DNA from: Allobosea sp.
Lineage (GTDB): Bacteria > Pseudomonadota > Alphaproteobacteria > Rhizobiales > Beijerinckiaceae
Direction: 5' to 3'
DNA length: 64,000 bases
Assembly: GCF_017308015.1 (NCBI RefSeq)
Contig: NZ_JAFKFW010000004.1
Coordinates: 62,001-126,000 of the forward strand
Below, piece after piece: positions 50,712 through 60,159 of this stretch; the stretch's first letter is position 1; each line of letters begins with the position of its first letter. The position numbers and the translations under genes are program-made. Below the pieces are notes generated by a model. That model ran no database searches, was not told the DNA's origin, and saw nothing but the letters and a program-made list of their open reading frames with translations.

Positions 50712-50811
50712 GAGGCTGGATAGCCGATCCCCGCCGCTTCGGCAATGCGGGATTTTGAATGAGACGCAGTTCTCCGAAGGCGAAGGCCGCACGTTCGAAA
50801 CGTGTCGGGCA
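50712..50811. repeat. Dispersed repeat, copy 1
   Basis: Starts GAGGCTGGATA and contains GCGGGATTTTGAATGAGACGCA and a hairpin CACGTT-cga-AACGTG (50790-50804), ending CGGGCA. The same order is found at 55442-55550. It lies between the tRNA-Arg gene and the 3' end of the glutamate synthase family gene. The hairpin loop TTCGAA resembles a tRNA T-loop. Confidence 0.6.
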
Positions 50812-50871
50812 TGTCTGAGTTGAGCCCCGTCCGGGCTCAATGGGAGGAACGCTCCCAACACTCGGGCGATA

Positions 50872-52479
50872 TCACGAGAGCCTGTCGAAACTGTCGGCGC
50901 GAGCGGCATCCCAGTTGCGGCGATAGAATGCGTGCTCGCAACTGCCTGACACGAGTTCGCCTGGCTCGAGAAAGACATGGAGATCGGAGAACAGGCGAAT
51001 TTCAGTCGGGCTTACACGGCGGACGAGGTGGTGAGGGCCCAAATCGGACGGGTGGGTCAGGCCAGCTGCCGCCAGCATGTCAGATAAAGCCTTGAGGGTG
51101 TTCGCGTGGAACAGGTGGACGCGCTGCGCCTTGTCCGGAACGACAAGCGCCCGCTGACGGATAGCATCCTGAGTTGCGACGCCTGTCGGGCAACGATTGG
51201 TGTTGCAGGACAGTGCCTGGACGCAGCCTAAAGCAAACATGAAGCCGCGTGCCGCGTTCGTCCAGTCTGCGCCGATTGCGAGCGCGCTGGCGATGTCAAA
51301 GGCGCTGACGATCCGCCCTGCGACTCCAATTTTCACCTTGGTGCGCAGGCCCGCGCCGATGAGCACGTTGTGAACGAACAACAGGCCCTCGCGCATTGGC
51401 AGCCCGATATGGTCGCTGAACTCCACCGGCGCGGCGCCGGTGCCGCCCTCCGCGCCGTCGACAACGATGAAGTCAGGCACGACGCCGCTTTCCAGCATCG
51501 CCTTGACAATGCCCATGAACTCCCAGGGCTGGCCCAGGCAAAGCTTGAAACCGACGGGTTTTCCGCCCGAAAGGGTGCGCAACTGCGCGATGAAACTCAT
51601 CATTTCGAGCGGTGTCGAGAAGGCGCTGTGGTTCGGCGGCGAGATGCAGTCGAGCCCGACCGGGACGCCTCGCGTCTCGGCGATCTCGGGGGAAACCTTT
51701 GGCGCGGGCAGAATACCGCCATGGCCTGGTTTTGCTCCCTGGCTCAGCTTGATCTCGATCATCTTTACCTGGGCCTCGGTCGCCTGGCGGGCAAAGCGGT
51801 CGGGATCGAAACTGCCATGCTCGTCACGGCAGCCGAAATAGCCGCTGGCAATCTCCCAAACGATATCGCCGCCCCCTTCGCGGTGATAACGGCTGATGCT
51901 GCCCTCGCCGGTGTCGTGGCTGAAATTGCCCAGACGTGCGCCGGTATTCAGCGCGCGGATAGCGTTGGCGGAAAGCGAGCCGAAGCTCATGGCGGAGATG
52001 TTGAACACCGATGCCGAATAGGGCTGTCGACATTGGTCGTTACCAATGGTGATGCGGAAGCTGGCGGGGTCCGCGGCGGCGGAGGGGCGCGTCGAATGCC
52101 CGATGAATTCATAACCCTCGCGATAGACGTCGAGCAGGGTGCCGAAGGGTTGGTCGCCGGCGATCCCCTTGGCTCGACGGTAGACCAGAGAGCGCTGGGA
52201 CCGCGAGAACGGTGCGGCCTCCTCGTCGGCCTCGAACAGATACTGGCGCAATTCGGGGCGGATCAGCTCCGCAAACCAGCGGATATGGCCGATCACCGGA
52301 TAATTGCGCCGGATTGCATGTTCCTTTTGGACGAGATCCCGTAAACCGACCAGCGCCAAGGCTACGGCGATCAGGGCCGGCAGCCAGAGCCAATGATATT
52401 TGAAGGCCAACGGAACGGTCACCAACGCGGCTGCAAGGCAGAAGGCGAGCGCGGAAAACCGGTTCAGGCGCAAGGTCAT
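50872..52479 (-). CDS. FMN-binding glutamate synthase family protein
   Basis: 535 aa. The N-terminus has one or two membrane segments (FSALAFCLAAALVTVPLAFKYHWLWLPALIAVALALVGL), then the glutamate-synthase-type FMN/Fe-S barrel: NISAMSFGSLSANAIRALN, HREGGGDIVWEIASGYFGCR, IEIKLSQGAKPGHGGILPAPKVS, VDGAEGGTGAAPVEF, GVAGRIVSAFDIASALAIGADW, and the Fe-S cluster cysteines in GCVQALSCNTNRCPTGVA. It lacks the glutaminase and C-terminal GXGXG domains of GltB, so it is a stand-alone archaeal-type GltS-like oxidoreductase of unknown physiological reaction, anchored to the inner membrane. Weak ribosome site. The cupin gene lies 61 bp upstream on the same strand. Confidence 0.87.
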   Translation of the reverse strand: MTLRLNRFSALAFCLAAALVTVPLAFKYHWLWLPALIAVALALVGLRDLVQKEHAIRRNYPVIGHIRWFAELIRPELRQYLFEADEEAAPFSRSQRSLVYRRAKGIAGDQPFGTLLDVYREGYEFIGHSTRPSAAADPASFRITIGNDQCRQPYSASVFNISAMSFGSLSANAIRALNTGARLGNFSHDTGEGSISRYHREGGGDIVWEIASGYFGCRDEHGSFDPDRFARQATEAQVKMIEIKLSQGAKPGHGGILPAPKVSPEIAETRGVPVGLDCISPPNHSAFSTPLEMMSFIAQLRTLSGGKPVGFKLCLGQPWEFMGIVKAMLESGVVPDFIVVDGAEGGTGAAPVEFSDHIGLPMREGLLFVHNVLIGAGLRTKVKIGVAGRIVSAFDIASALAIGADWTNAARGFMFALGCVQALSCNTNRCPTGVATQDAIRQRALVVPDKAQRVHLFHANTLKALSDMLAAAGLTHPSDLGPHHLVRRVSPTEIRLFSDLHVFLEPGELVSGSCEHAFYRRNWDAARADSFDRLS

Positions 52480-52540
52480 GGGCGGTTCGTCCGATATCGG
52501 TCAGGTCGTTCGGGTGCCGGGCCGTCGCGCTCGTTCGACC

Positions 52541-52837
52541 TCAGCGCTTTATCTCGATCTCGATGAAGCTCAGATGCGTGTTCCCCGCATTCTTGACGTC
52601 GTGCTTCACCCCGGCCGGGCGGATGTAGCTCTGCCCCGTCTTGACGTCGATCTGCGAGACCGTGCCGTCCACCTCATAGGCCATCGTCGCATCGCTCATG
52701 ATCACGACGGCATAGTCCATCCCATGCTCATGCCAGCCCGTGGTCGCCCCCGGCTCGAAATCCCAGCGCGTGATCCTGGCGCGCTCGTCGTCGGCGAGAA
52801 CGGTGGCAACAGCGGGAATGGTGCATTCGAACGGCAT
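52541..52837 (-). CDS. Small cupin-domain protein
   Basis: 98 aa, a single conserved beta-barrel. Motif 1 is GATTGWHEHGMDYAVVIMSD (H-x-H with Glu between) and motif 2 is GQSYIRPAGVKHDVKNAG. The two histidines plus the later His can bind a metal such as Fe or Mn. Enzymatic role is unknown; similar small cupins occur as sugar or amino-acid derivative isomerases or as sensors. Same strand as the glutamate synthase-like gene downstream. Confidence 0.82.
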   Translation of the reverse strand: MPFECTIPAVATVLADDERARITRWDFEPGATTGWHEHGMDYAVVIMSDATMAYEVDGTVSQIDVKTGQSYIRPAGVKHDVKNAGNTHLSFIEIEIKR

Positions 52838-53051
52838 CGGCCTGGTCCTCGTCGGTCGGCATAGCTTCGGATATCGGCTTCATGGCAGCCGGGTCTGGCG
52901 TCCACGTCAAGTCGTATACCGGGTTCTGCCGGCAGCGGTCACAGTTCCGGAGTGGCGCCATCAACCGTGCGGTCGCATCTCGCGACCGGTCGGAACCAGA
53001 TCGCCAAGGCGTCGTTCTCAGGGAACGCAACGTGATTGCGCGGGGGGAGCC

Positions 53052-55442
53052 ATGACGAACACGCCAGTTGTCGCCAGTGAAGTCTCGCCGGCTCCCGTGG
53101 TGATCGGCGAGATGCCGGATGATGTCTCGACCGTCTTCACGGTCAAGGTGGCTGCGACGCTCGTTTCCGCCGCCGTCATTGTCGCCGCGCTCTATTTCGG
53201 CCGCGATATCCTGATCCCTCTGGCCTTCGCCTTCCTGATCGGCTTTGCTCTCAGTCCTGCGGTGACGCGGCTGCGCCGCCTGGGTTTGCCCAAGATTGTC
53301 TCGGTCGGGTTGGTCGTGACCTCCCTCCTGCTCTTCTTGGCCGGGCTCGTCCTGGTTCTGGGCGTGCAGGTCCGTTCGCTCAGTGAACAACTGCCGACCT
53401 ATCAAACGACCATTCGGGCGAAGCTGAGCGACTTGCGGACCCAGCTCAAGGCACCCGGATTCCTCGACGGCGCCATGAGGACAGTCGACGTCGTCCAGAA
53501 GGAGGTGGAGACGCCGCAGGACCCGGCGACCGCGCCGCAACGCGTCGAGGTCGTCCCGCCGCCCGGCAGCCAGGTCGAGAACGCCCTGATATGGCTGGGC
53601 CGGACGGTCGAGCCCCTGGCGACGGTGGGTATCGTTTTGATTTTCGTCGTGCTCGCCTTGCTCGACCGTACCGACCTGCGTGACCGGCTGCTGCGGATCC
53701 TCGGCGGAAACCTGCATCGTTCGACCGATGCGCTGGAGGAGGCGGGCAAACGCATCAGCAAATACCTGCTGATGCAGTTCGTCGTGAATGTCAGCTACGG
53801 CGTGCCGTTGGCGCTCGGGCTCTGGCTGATCGGCGTGCCGGGGGCGCTGCTCTGGGGGGTCGTCGCCGCCGTAATGCGCTTCATCCCCTATCTCGGTCCG
53901 ATGGTTTCCGCGGTATTCCCGCTCGCCCTGGCCTTTGCGGTCGATCCCGGCTGGCACATGGTTCTGTGGGCGCTCGCGATCATCCTGGGGCTGGAGCTGA
54001 TCAGCAACAACGTCGTCGAACCGTTGCTCTATGGCTCGAGCACCGGACTTTCAGCGATATCCCTGATCGCGGCGGCAACCTTCTGGACCGCCTTGTGGGG
54101 GCCTGTCGGCCTGATCCTGTCGACGCCGCTGACAGTCTGCCTTCTCGTGATCGGCAAGAACCTGCCACAATTGCAGTTTCTGGACACGCTCCTGGGGTCG
54201 ATGCCGGCGCTGAGCCCCGCGACGCGCGTCTATCAGCGGCTGCTTGCGAACGATGTCGAGGAGGCGATCGACATTGCGGATGGCGAGATCGAGAAGAGTT
54301 CGGTCGTGGCGTTCTACGACACGATTGGTATCGACGTCCTGCGGCTGGCGCGAGCCGACTATGGCCGCCTCGCCACGGCCGAGCACCGGCTGCGCGTCGC
54401 CTCCGGCATGGACGAACTGCTGAGCGAATTGCGGGAGGAGCACCCGGCATCCCCCGCTAACCATCCCAAAGTTGTTTGCATCGGCGGGAAATGGGAGATC
54501 GATACCATCGCTGCCGAGATGCTCGCCCATGCGCTGGAACTCGACGGTATCGCGGCTGCTGCGGTTCCAATGGTTGACGCGACCACACGTTCGATCGGCA
54601 AGTTGGAACTCGACGACGTTTCAGTCGTCTGCCTGAGCTATTTCAGCCATGAGCCGGAAAGCGCGGCGCGGCAATTCTGCCGCCGCTTGCGCCGACGCTG
54701 GTCCAATATCCGGATCATCCTCGTCGTCTGGAGCAGGCCCGCGCAGATTCTTGCCAGCGAGACCTATCGCGAACTGGGTGCCGACGAAGTTGCCGCCTCG
54801 ATCACCGAGGTCATCGGTCGGACGCGACGTATGTTGCCGCAACTGGGAAACGAGCCGGAGAGGGCCGCCATTCCGTCGAACGACAAGGAGCGCCTCGCCG
54901 CCCTGCACGGCACCCGGATTCTCAACCAGGCGCTCCGCGAGGATCTCGACGCGATCGCCAAGAGGGCAGCCGATGCATTCGATGCGGATGTCGCGCTCAT
55001 CACCGTGATCGATCACGACCGCGAGATCGTCATCGGCCAGAACAGGGTTGTTCCGGGTCTTGACCGCGACGAACTCGACCGTGCTGTTCTGCCGCGTGAA
55101 GCCGCCATAGGCGGCTACATCGTCGCGGCTGGCGAAAGTCTGCTCGTGTCCGATACCGAGCGCGATCCACGCTTTTCAGATAACCCCGTCGTGAAAGCCT
55201 TGCGCCAGCGCTTCTGTGCAGGAGCGCCATTGCGAGCGCCGGACGGATTTGTCCTGGGAGCGTTCTCCATCCTCGATGCCGAGCCTCGGACGATGGACCA
55301 ACGCGAAATGGGGCTTCTGGAAAAACTGGCCGACGATGTCATGGAATCAATCGGTGAGACCGACGGCGGCAAGAAAGCCGATGTCGACAATGAAACGCCG
55401 GGCGAAGCCTCTGCGATAATCGGGCAACAAATTCCGGAATAG
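53052..55442 (+). CDS. AI-2E family transporter fused to B12-binding-like and GAF domains
   Basis: 796 aa from an ATG preceded by GGGGGGAG. Residues about 25-390 form an AI-2E exporter family membrane domain with about eight segments (VSAAVIVAALYFGRDILIPLAFAFLIGFALSPAVTRLRRLG; WGVVAAVMRFIPYLGPMVSAVFPLALA; GLELISNNVVEPLLYG; WGPVGLILSTPLTVCLLVIGK). Residues about 470-600 look like a cobalamin-binding-type Rossmann domain (KVVCIGGKWEIDTIAAEMLAHALELDGI, VVCLSYFSHEPESAA, ELGADEVAASITEVI) but lack the D-x-H-x-x-G cobalamin motif. Residues about 610-770 form a GAF domain (DADVALITVIDHDREIVIGQN, VLPREAAIGGYIVAAGESLLVSDTERDPRFSDNPVV). The fusion implies a small-molecule sensor attached to a transporter. 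Confidence 0.83.
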   Translation: MTNTPVVASEVSPAPVVIGEMPDDVSTVFTVKVAATLVSAAVIVAALYFGRDILIPLAFAFLIGFALSPAVTRLRRLGLPKIVSVGLVVTSLLLFLAGLVLVLGVQVRSLSEQLPTYQTTIRAKLSDLRTQLKAPGFLDGAMRTVDVVQKEVETPQDPATAPQRVEVVPPPGSQVENALIWLGRTVEPLATVGIVLIFVVLALLDRTDLRDRLLRILGGNLHRSTDALEEAGKRISKYLLMQFVVNVSYGVPLALGLWLIGVPGALLWGVVAAVMRFIPYLGPMVSAVFPLALAFAVDPGWHMVLWALAIILGLELISNNVVEPLLYGSSTGLSAISLIAAATFWTALWGPVGLILSTPLTVCLLVIGKNLPQLQFLDTLLGSMPALSPATRVYQRLLANDVEEAIDIADGEIEKSSVVAFYDTIGIDVLRLARADYGRLATAEHRLRVASGMDELLSELREEHPASPANHPKVVCIGGKWEIDTIAAEMLAHALELDGIAAAAVPMVDATTRSIGKLELDDVSVVCLSYFSHEPESAARQFCRRLRRRWSNIRIILVVWSRPAQILASETYRELGADEVAASITEVIGRTRRMLPQLGNEPERAAIPSNDKERLAALHGTRILNQALREDLDAIAKRAADAFDADVALITVIDHDREIVIGQNRVVPGLDRDELDRAVLPREAAIGGYIVAAGESLLVSDTERDPRFSDNPVVKALRQRFCAGAPLRAPDGFVLGAFSILDAEPRTMDQREMGLLEKLADDVMESIGETDGGKKADVDNETPGEASAIIGQQIPE

Positions 55443-55550
55443 AGGCTGGATATCGTATCCACATCTCCTGCGGCGGCTTCGGGCGTGCGGGATTTCGGAT
55501 GAGGCGCAATTCCCGGCCGTCAAGATCGCATGTTCGAAGCATGCCGGGCA
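55442..55550. repeat. Dispersed repeat, copy 2
   Basis: Begins GAGGCTGGATA on the last base of the AI-2E stop codon and runs to CGGGCA, with GCGGGATTTCGGATGAGGCGCA in the middle and a hairpin GCATG-ttcgaag-CATGC (55528-55544). Stem bases differ from copy 1 but pairing and the TTCGAA loop are kept. Confidence 0.6.
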
Positions 55551-55856
55551 CGACGGGAGTGGGGTGTCACGATCGCTGAGGCAAGAGGTTGCTCGGCGAT
55601 GTCCATGCCGTGTCGTGCACTCCGATCGCGGGCAGGCAGCCGCTCTTTCCATACCAGCCGCCTCCAGAAATTCTGCTTGCATGCAAAAAGACTAAAACCT
55701 TCGATCTCAGCCATCGCCGGCTTCATCGAGAGTTTCTCCAAGCAACACCGTACCCGAGCTCCCTGTGGGTAAGCTGGAGTTAAGTGTCGCTTCCTACTGT
55801 GTCCCCGCGCGGCTCCGGGGGGCCGTTTTAAAACGGCTCCAAGCGGGAAGAGCAGC
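55551..55856. other. Intergenic stretch with promoter of the MpaB-family gene
   Basis: About 300 bp; no gene is supported. It contains the palindrome at 55822-55837 listed separately and presumably the promoter of the oxygenase gene. Confidence 0.35.
55822..55837. promoter_or_regulatory. 16-bp palindrome GCCGTTTTAAAACGGC
   Basis: Perfect palindrome located 20 bp upstream of the MpaB-family start codon, in an otherwise GC-rich leader. Its size and position suit an operator for a dimeric repressor; in RNA it could also form a hairpin before the ribosome site. Confidence 0.5.
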
Positions 55857-57173
55857 ATGGATAAGCAGCAGATTTGGGATCAGGTGCGGTCGCAAGCCTT
55901 GGCCACGCCCTCGATTTACGGAACGGTAGACTTCGATGCGGTACCGGAGCGTTTTGCCGGTTCTGCCGGCGATCTGAGCGAGTTGCGATCGGCAAGCGAG
56001 GCCGAGCGCGCCGGTCTACTTGCGGATGACGGCCTGATGACCCTCATCCGCGCCTATACCTTCATGGGCGATCGCGTGGCTGATCCCTATGCCGCCCTGA
56101 TGCCGGAATACGGCTTCAAGCGGCTGATCGAGATGCTCGACCAGGCCTGCAGGCACGGCATCGATTCCGTTGCAGATGCTCCGCCGGAACTGCGTAACCT
56201 GATCGCGGCGATGGAGACCGTGCCAGACTGGCTGAACATGGCGATGGTCGAAGAAGGTGCACGCGTCGAACGAGCGGCCATGGCGATCATGAGCCCGATC
56301 GCCATCCGCGCCGCCTTCATCGCGACCTTTATGAACCGCTACGCGGCGCTCCCGATGGCGCTCACCGGGACGCTTTCGAACGCGAGCGCAGCAAGGCGCG
56401 TCAAGGAGACGGCGACCTTCTTCGCAACCTCGGTGCTGCCTGGAGCGCTGGCCCGCAACGGGGAGGGCTTCCGCGCGGCGGCGATGGTGCGCCTGATGCA
56501 TGCGATGGTGCGCTTCAACGCCATGCGCAAGGGCCGCTGGGACGTCCCGGTCTACGGCATCCCGATCCCGCAGGTCGATCAGATGCCGGCCGGTCTCATC
56601 GGGGTCACCATGATGGCTGCCAGCGTGCTGCGCGAAGGCCGCAGCGAATTCACGGCTCAGGAACGCGCTCGTGTCGAACTCAGCCGCTACCGTTGCTACC
56701 TGCTCGGCTTGCCGGAGGCCCTGCTGGCGACGACGCCTAAGGAGATCGTGACGCTGATGGCCGCGAGCCTGGCGACACTGCGCTCGGGCTTCGATGACGA
56801 AACCTGCGGTAATCTGCTGCGCGCGACGCTCGGCGCCTATCTCCCGCCGGACAATTCCCCGATATCCCGCGTCTTCGACCGAGTGGAAAAAGGGTTCTCG
56901 AAAGTGTTTTTCGTCAAGAACTACGCGGGCGGGGATGTTGCGAAGGCGGCAAGCATGGGCGTGGTTCCGAATGCCCTGGACAAGACTTGCTACGGGATCG
57001 CCGCGGCGGTGGCCGGCAGCCGCCTCCTAGCTTACAAGCTCGCGATCAACATCCCGATGTTTTCAGCTATGGCGGATCGGCGTCTCGTTGCGATCATCGG
57101 CAAGCAGCTTGCCAACTGGGGGCACGCTCATTTCACGACCGATGCAGCTTCCTATCGGCCCAGCGCGCCCTAA
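55857..57173 (+). CDS. Oxygenase MpaB / latex-clearing-protein-like (DUF2236) family protein
   Basis: 438 aa, start preceded by GGGAAGAG. The helical DUF2236 domain is visible: PDWLNMAMVEEGARVERAA, ALTGTLSNASAARRVKETATFFATSVLPGALARNGEGFRAAAMVRLMHAMVR (with the heme-iron-type His region), and the WDVPVYGIPIPQVDQM motif that is the strongest family mark. Members are b-type heme proteins, such as latex-clearing protein or MpaB oxygenase, oxidising isoprenoid side chains. There is no signal peptide. A long N-terminal helical region precedes the domain. Substrate unknown; a palindrome just upstream suggests specific regulation. Confidence 0.78.
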   Translation: MDKQQIWDQVRSQALATPSIYGTVDFDAVPERFAGSAGDLSELRSASEAERAGLLADDGLMTLIRAYTFMGDRVADPYAALMPEYGFKRLIEMLDQACRHGIDSVADAPPELRNLIAAMETVPDWLNMAMVEEGARVERAAMAIMSPIAIRAAFIATFMNRYAALPMALTGTLSNASAARRVKETATFFATSVLPGALARNGEGFRAAAMVRLMHAMVRFNAMRKGRWDVPVYGIPIPQVDQMPAGLIGVTMMAASVLREGRSEFTAQERARVELSRYRCYLLGLPEALLATTPKEIVTLMAASLATLRSGFDDETCGNLLRATLGAYLPPDNSPISRVFDRVEKGFSKVFFVKNYAGGDVAKAASMGVVPNALDKTCYGIAAAVAGSRLLAYKLAINIPMFSAMADRRLVAIIGKQLANWGHAHFTTDAASYRPSAP

Positions 57174-57494
57174 CCTGCTTCCCGCTTCGGCGATGCGGAA
57201 ATCTGGAATTTAGCACAGCCCGGTGAGGCAAAGGTCACACACGCCCCATCGGGGCGTGGCGGCCATGTGCAAGATGCTGTCACCGGGCCGGCGAGCCTGC
57301 GAGGCACTCGCTCGCGCCGGCGCGAAGCGCGCCCACCGCTGCAGCATACGCGGCGCCCTCGGCGTTCGAACGGGCGCGCTGGCGAGTGGCATGCCGGGCG
57401 GGTTTCATAATTGCTAATCAATCGCACTTGCAAATCGTGCTATCTTTCGGCTACCAATCAGTTGTTGCGATTCATTGTCAACAAGGATGGTGCG
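57174..57494. other. Leader of the sit operon with hairpin and repeat fragment
   Basis: 320 bp. It contains a partial third copy of the dispersed repeat (57182-57210, CCGCTTCGGCGATGCGG), the hairpin at 57240-57258, and an AT-rich part (57410-57470) with TTGCTAATCAATCGCACTTGCAAAT that could hold the sit promoter and a metal-regulator site of Mur/Fur type; this last point is a guess from position only. Confidence 0.4.
57240..57258. terminator. Hairpin CACGCCCC-ATC-GGGGCGTG
   Basis: A perfect 8-bp GC stem with a 3-nt loop, 67 bp after the MpaB-family stop and 237 bp before sitA. No T-run follows, so it may be a Rho-dependent or weak terminator of the oxygenase gene. Confidence 0.4.
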
Positions 57495-58403
57495 ATGGCC
57501 TTTGGCTCACGTAGATCGGCTCTGATCGGTTTGGCAGGCGTTATTGCCGCTTCCGCTTTCGGCAGCGCGCCCGCCGCCGCCGAGGAGAAATTCAAGGCTG
57601 TCACGACGTTCACGGTGATCGCCGATATCGCGCGCAACGTCGCCGGCGACGTTGCGTTGGTCGAGTCGATCACGAAACCGGGTGCCGAGATCCACAACTA
57701 CCAGCCGACGCCGGGCGACATCCAGCGTGCGCAGGGCGCGCAGCTCATCCTCTGGAACGGCCTCAATCTCGAATTGTGGTTCGAGAAATTCTTCCGCAAT
57801 CTCCGGAATGTCCCGAGCGTGGTCGTCTCGCAGGGCGTCGAGCCGATGGGGATCAGCGAAGGCCCCTACAAGGGCAAGCCGAACCCCCACGCCTGGATGT
57901 CGCCGGCGGCGGCGTTGGTCTATGTCGACAATATCCGCGACGCCTTCGCCACGCACGATCCGAAGAATGCCGAGGCCTACAAGGCCAATGCCGAGGCCTA
58001 CAAGATCCGCATCAAGGCGGCCGTCGATCCGATCAAAGCGGAACTCGCCGCCGTTCCGGCGGAGAAGCGCTGGCTCGTTTCCAGCGAGGGCGCATTCTCC
58101 TATCTGGCGCGTGATTTCGGATTGAAGGAACTCTATCTCTGGCCCATCAATGCCGATCAGCAAGGCACGCCGCAGCAGGTCCGGAAGGTCATCGACGCCG
58201 TGCGGAAAAACAGGATCACCGTGGTCTTCTCCGAGAGTACGATCTCCGAGAAGCCGGCCCAGCAGGTCGCGCGGGAGACCGGCGCCAGCTATGGCGGCGT
58301 CCTTTATGTGGATTCCCTGAGCGAGGCGGACGGCCCCGTGCCGACCTATATCGACCTGCTGAAGGTCACGGCCGACACGATCGCCAAGGGATTGACGCGG
58401 TGA
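57495..58403 (+). CDS. sitA: Manganese/iron ABC transporter binding protein SitA
   Basis: 302 aa from the ATG preceded by AAGGATGG; the open frame starts 84 bp earlier but lacks a ribosome site. Signal peptide [27 protein letters not shown]. Cluster A-I metal-binding residues can be placed: His67 ([11 protein letters not shown]), His132 (NPHAWMSP), Glu198 (SSEGAF) and Asp273 ([10 protein letters not shown]). The absence of a His-rich loop favours Mn/Fe over Zn. It binds the ion in the periplasm and passes it to SitBCD. The stop overlaps the sitB start by 4 bp (GTGA). Confidence 0.9.
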   Translation: MAFGSRRSALIGLAGVIAASAFGSAPAAAEEKFKAVTTFTVIADIARNVAGDVALVESITKPGAEIHNYQPTPGDIQRAQGAQLILWNGLNLELWFEKFFRNLRNVPSVVVSQGVEPMGISEGPYKGKPNPHAWMSPAAALVYVDNIRDAFATHDPKNAEAYKANAEAYKIRIKAAVDPIKAELAAVPAEKRWLVSSEGAFSYLARDFGLKELYLWPINADQQGTPQQVRKVIDAVRKNRITVVFSESTISEKPAQQVARETGASYGGVLYVDSLSEADGPVPTYIDLLKVTADTIAKGLTR

Positions 58404-59305
58404 ATGCTCCCGTCGCCGGAGGCCCGCTTCCGCCCACCGCGGAGGAGGGCACGGGGATTGCGGTGACCGATGCGACGGTCATCTACCGCAACGGCCATAC
58501 CGCCCTCAGGGATGCGAGCTTCCGCATCCCGACCGGCACGATCGCGGCGCTGGTCGGTGTCAACGGCTCCGGCAAGTCGACGCTGTTCAAGGCGATCATG
58601 GGCTTCGTGCGCTTGGCCAGGGGTGACATCCGCATCCTCGGCATGGCGGTGCGCGAGGCGCTGCGCCGCAACCTTATCGCCTATGTGCCGCAGGCCGAGG
58701 AGGTCGACTGGACCTTCCCGGTCCTGGTCGAGGACGTCGTGATGATGGGCCGCTACGGCCATATGGGCATGATGCGCATCGCCAAGGCGGCCGATTACGA
58801 GGCTGTTGCGAAGGCGCTGGAACGCGTCGACATGAGCGCCTTCCGCCAGCGCCAGATCGGGGAGCTCTCGGGCGGGCAGAAGAAGCGGGTCTTTCTGGCG
58901 CGTGCGCTGGCCCAGGACAGCCGGGTCATTCTGCTCGATGAGCCTTTCACCGGGGTCGACGTCAAGACCGAGGACCAGATCATCGCCCTGTTGCGGGAGC
59001 TCCGGGCCGAGGGCCGCGTCATGCTGGTCTCGACGCATAATCTCGGCTCCGTGCCGGAATTCTGCGACCGCACCATCCTGATCAAGGCCACGGTGCTGGC
59101 CCATGGCCCAACAGCGGAGACCTTCACACAGGAGAACCTGCAGCGCGCTTTCGGCGGCGTACTCCGCCATTTCGTGCTGGGCGAGCCCGGGCGCGGGGGG
59201 CAGGCGCCGGTCGGCGTGTTCACCGATGACGAGCGGCCGCTGATCCTGCGTGAAGGCAAGGCATCCCGTCGGGAGGCCGAGACGCTGGGCGGAGAGCGGG
59301 AATGA
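58400..59305 (+). CDS. sitB: Manganese/iron ABC transporter ATP-binding protein SitB
   Basis: 301 aa with a GTG start overlapping sitA. Walker [10 protein letters not shown]-loop [14 protein letters not shown], signature [19 protein letters not shown], Walker [13 protein letters not shown], and the H-loop [12 protein letters not shown] are intact. The C-terminal extension ([31 protein letters not shown]) is typical of SitB/ZnuC-like proteins in alphaproteobacteria. It powers SitC/SitD. Stop overlaps the sitC start by 4 bp (ATGA). Confidence 0.9.
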   Translation: MNAPVAGGPLPPTAEEGTGIAVTDATVIYRNGHTALRDASFRIPTGTIAALVGVNGSGKSTLFKAIMGFVRLARGDIRILGMAVREALRRNLIAYVPQAEEVDWTFPVLVEDVVMMGRYGHMGMMRIAKAADYEAVAKALERVDMSAFRQRQIGELSGGQKKRVFLARALAQDSRVILLDEPFTGVDVKTEDQIIALLRELRAEGRVMLVSTHNLGSVPEFCDRTILIKATVLAHGPTAETFTQENLQRAFGGVLRHFVLGEPGRGGQAPVGVFTDDERPLILREGKASRREAETLGGERE

Positions 59306-60159
59306 TATCCGTCCTGCTGGAGCCGTTCGCCTACGGTTATATGCGCAATGCGATGTGGGTCTCGGCCCTCGTCGGCGGCGTCTGCGCCTTCCTGTCCTGC
59401 TATCTCATGCTCAAGGGCTGGTCGTTGATCGGCGATGCGCTCTCGCATGCGATCGTGCCGGGCGTGGCCGGCGCCTACATGCTGGGATTGCCCTTCTCGC
59501 TCGGCGCCTTCTTTTCCGGCGGGCTCGCCGCTGGCGCGATGTTGTTCCTGAACCAGAGGACCCGGCTGAAGGAAGACGCCATCATCGGCCTGATCTTCTC
59601 CAGCTTCTTCGGCCTCGGCCTGTTCATGGTGTCGCTCTCGCCGACCTCAGTGAACATCCAGACCATCGTGCTCGGGAATGTGCTCGCCATCACGCCGACC
59701 GACACGATCCAGCTTGCAGTGATCGGCTTCGTCTCGCTCGCCATCCTGCTCGTCAAATGGAAGGATCTTATGGTCACCTTCTTCGACGAGAGCCATGCGC
59801 GTTCGATCGGCCTCAATCCGACGGCGCTGAAGCTGATGTTCTTCACCCTGCTCTCGGCCTCGGCGGTGGCGGCGCTGCAGACGGTGGGCGCCTTCCTCGT
59901 CATCTGCATGGTGGTGACGCCCGGCGCCACCGCTTATCTGCTGACCGACCGCTTCCCGCGCCTCCTGATGATCGCTGTCACGATCGGGACGCTGACAAGC
60001 TTCACCGGTGCCTATGTCAGTTATTTTCTCGATGGTGCGACTGGGGGCATCATCGTCGTGCTGCAGACGGCGATCTTCCTCATCGCCTTCTTCCTTGCGC
60101 CCAAGCACGGCCTGCTGGCCGCCCGCCGCCGCGCCGCCTGCGAGCTGGAGGCCGGCTGA
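59302..60159 (+). CDS. sitC: Manganese/iron ABC transporter permease SitC
   Basis: 285 aa with about eight transmembrane segments of the ABC-3 (ZnuB/SitC) family: [64 protein letters not shown], and [29 protein letters not shown]. Its sequence is clearly a paralogue of SitD, encoded next. The two form the channel pair of the importer. The stop overlaps the sitD start by 1 bp (TGATG). Confidence 0.9.
   Translation: MISVLLEPFAYGYMRNAMWVSALVGGVCAFLSCYLMLKGWSLIGDALSHAIVPGVAGAYMLGLPFSLGAFFSGGLAAGAMLFLNQRTRLKEDAIIGLIFSSFFGLGLFMVSLSPTSVNIQTIVLGNVLAITPTDTIQLAVIGFVSLAILLVKWKDLMVTFFDESHARSIGLNPTALKLMFFTLLSASAVAALQTVGAFLVICMVVTPGATAYLLTDRFPRLLMIAVTIGTLTSFTGAYVSYFLDGATGGIIVVLQTAIFLIAFFLAPKHGLLAARRRAACELEAG

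Noticed and set aside
55528-55550. TTCGAA hairpin read as part of a tRNA gene
   Set aside because: No D-arm, anticodon arm or acceptor stem can be folded around it.
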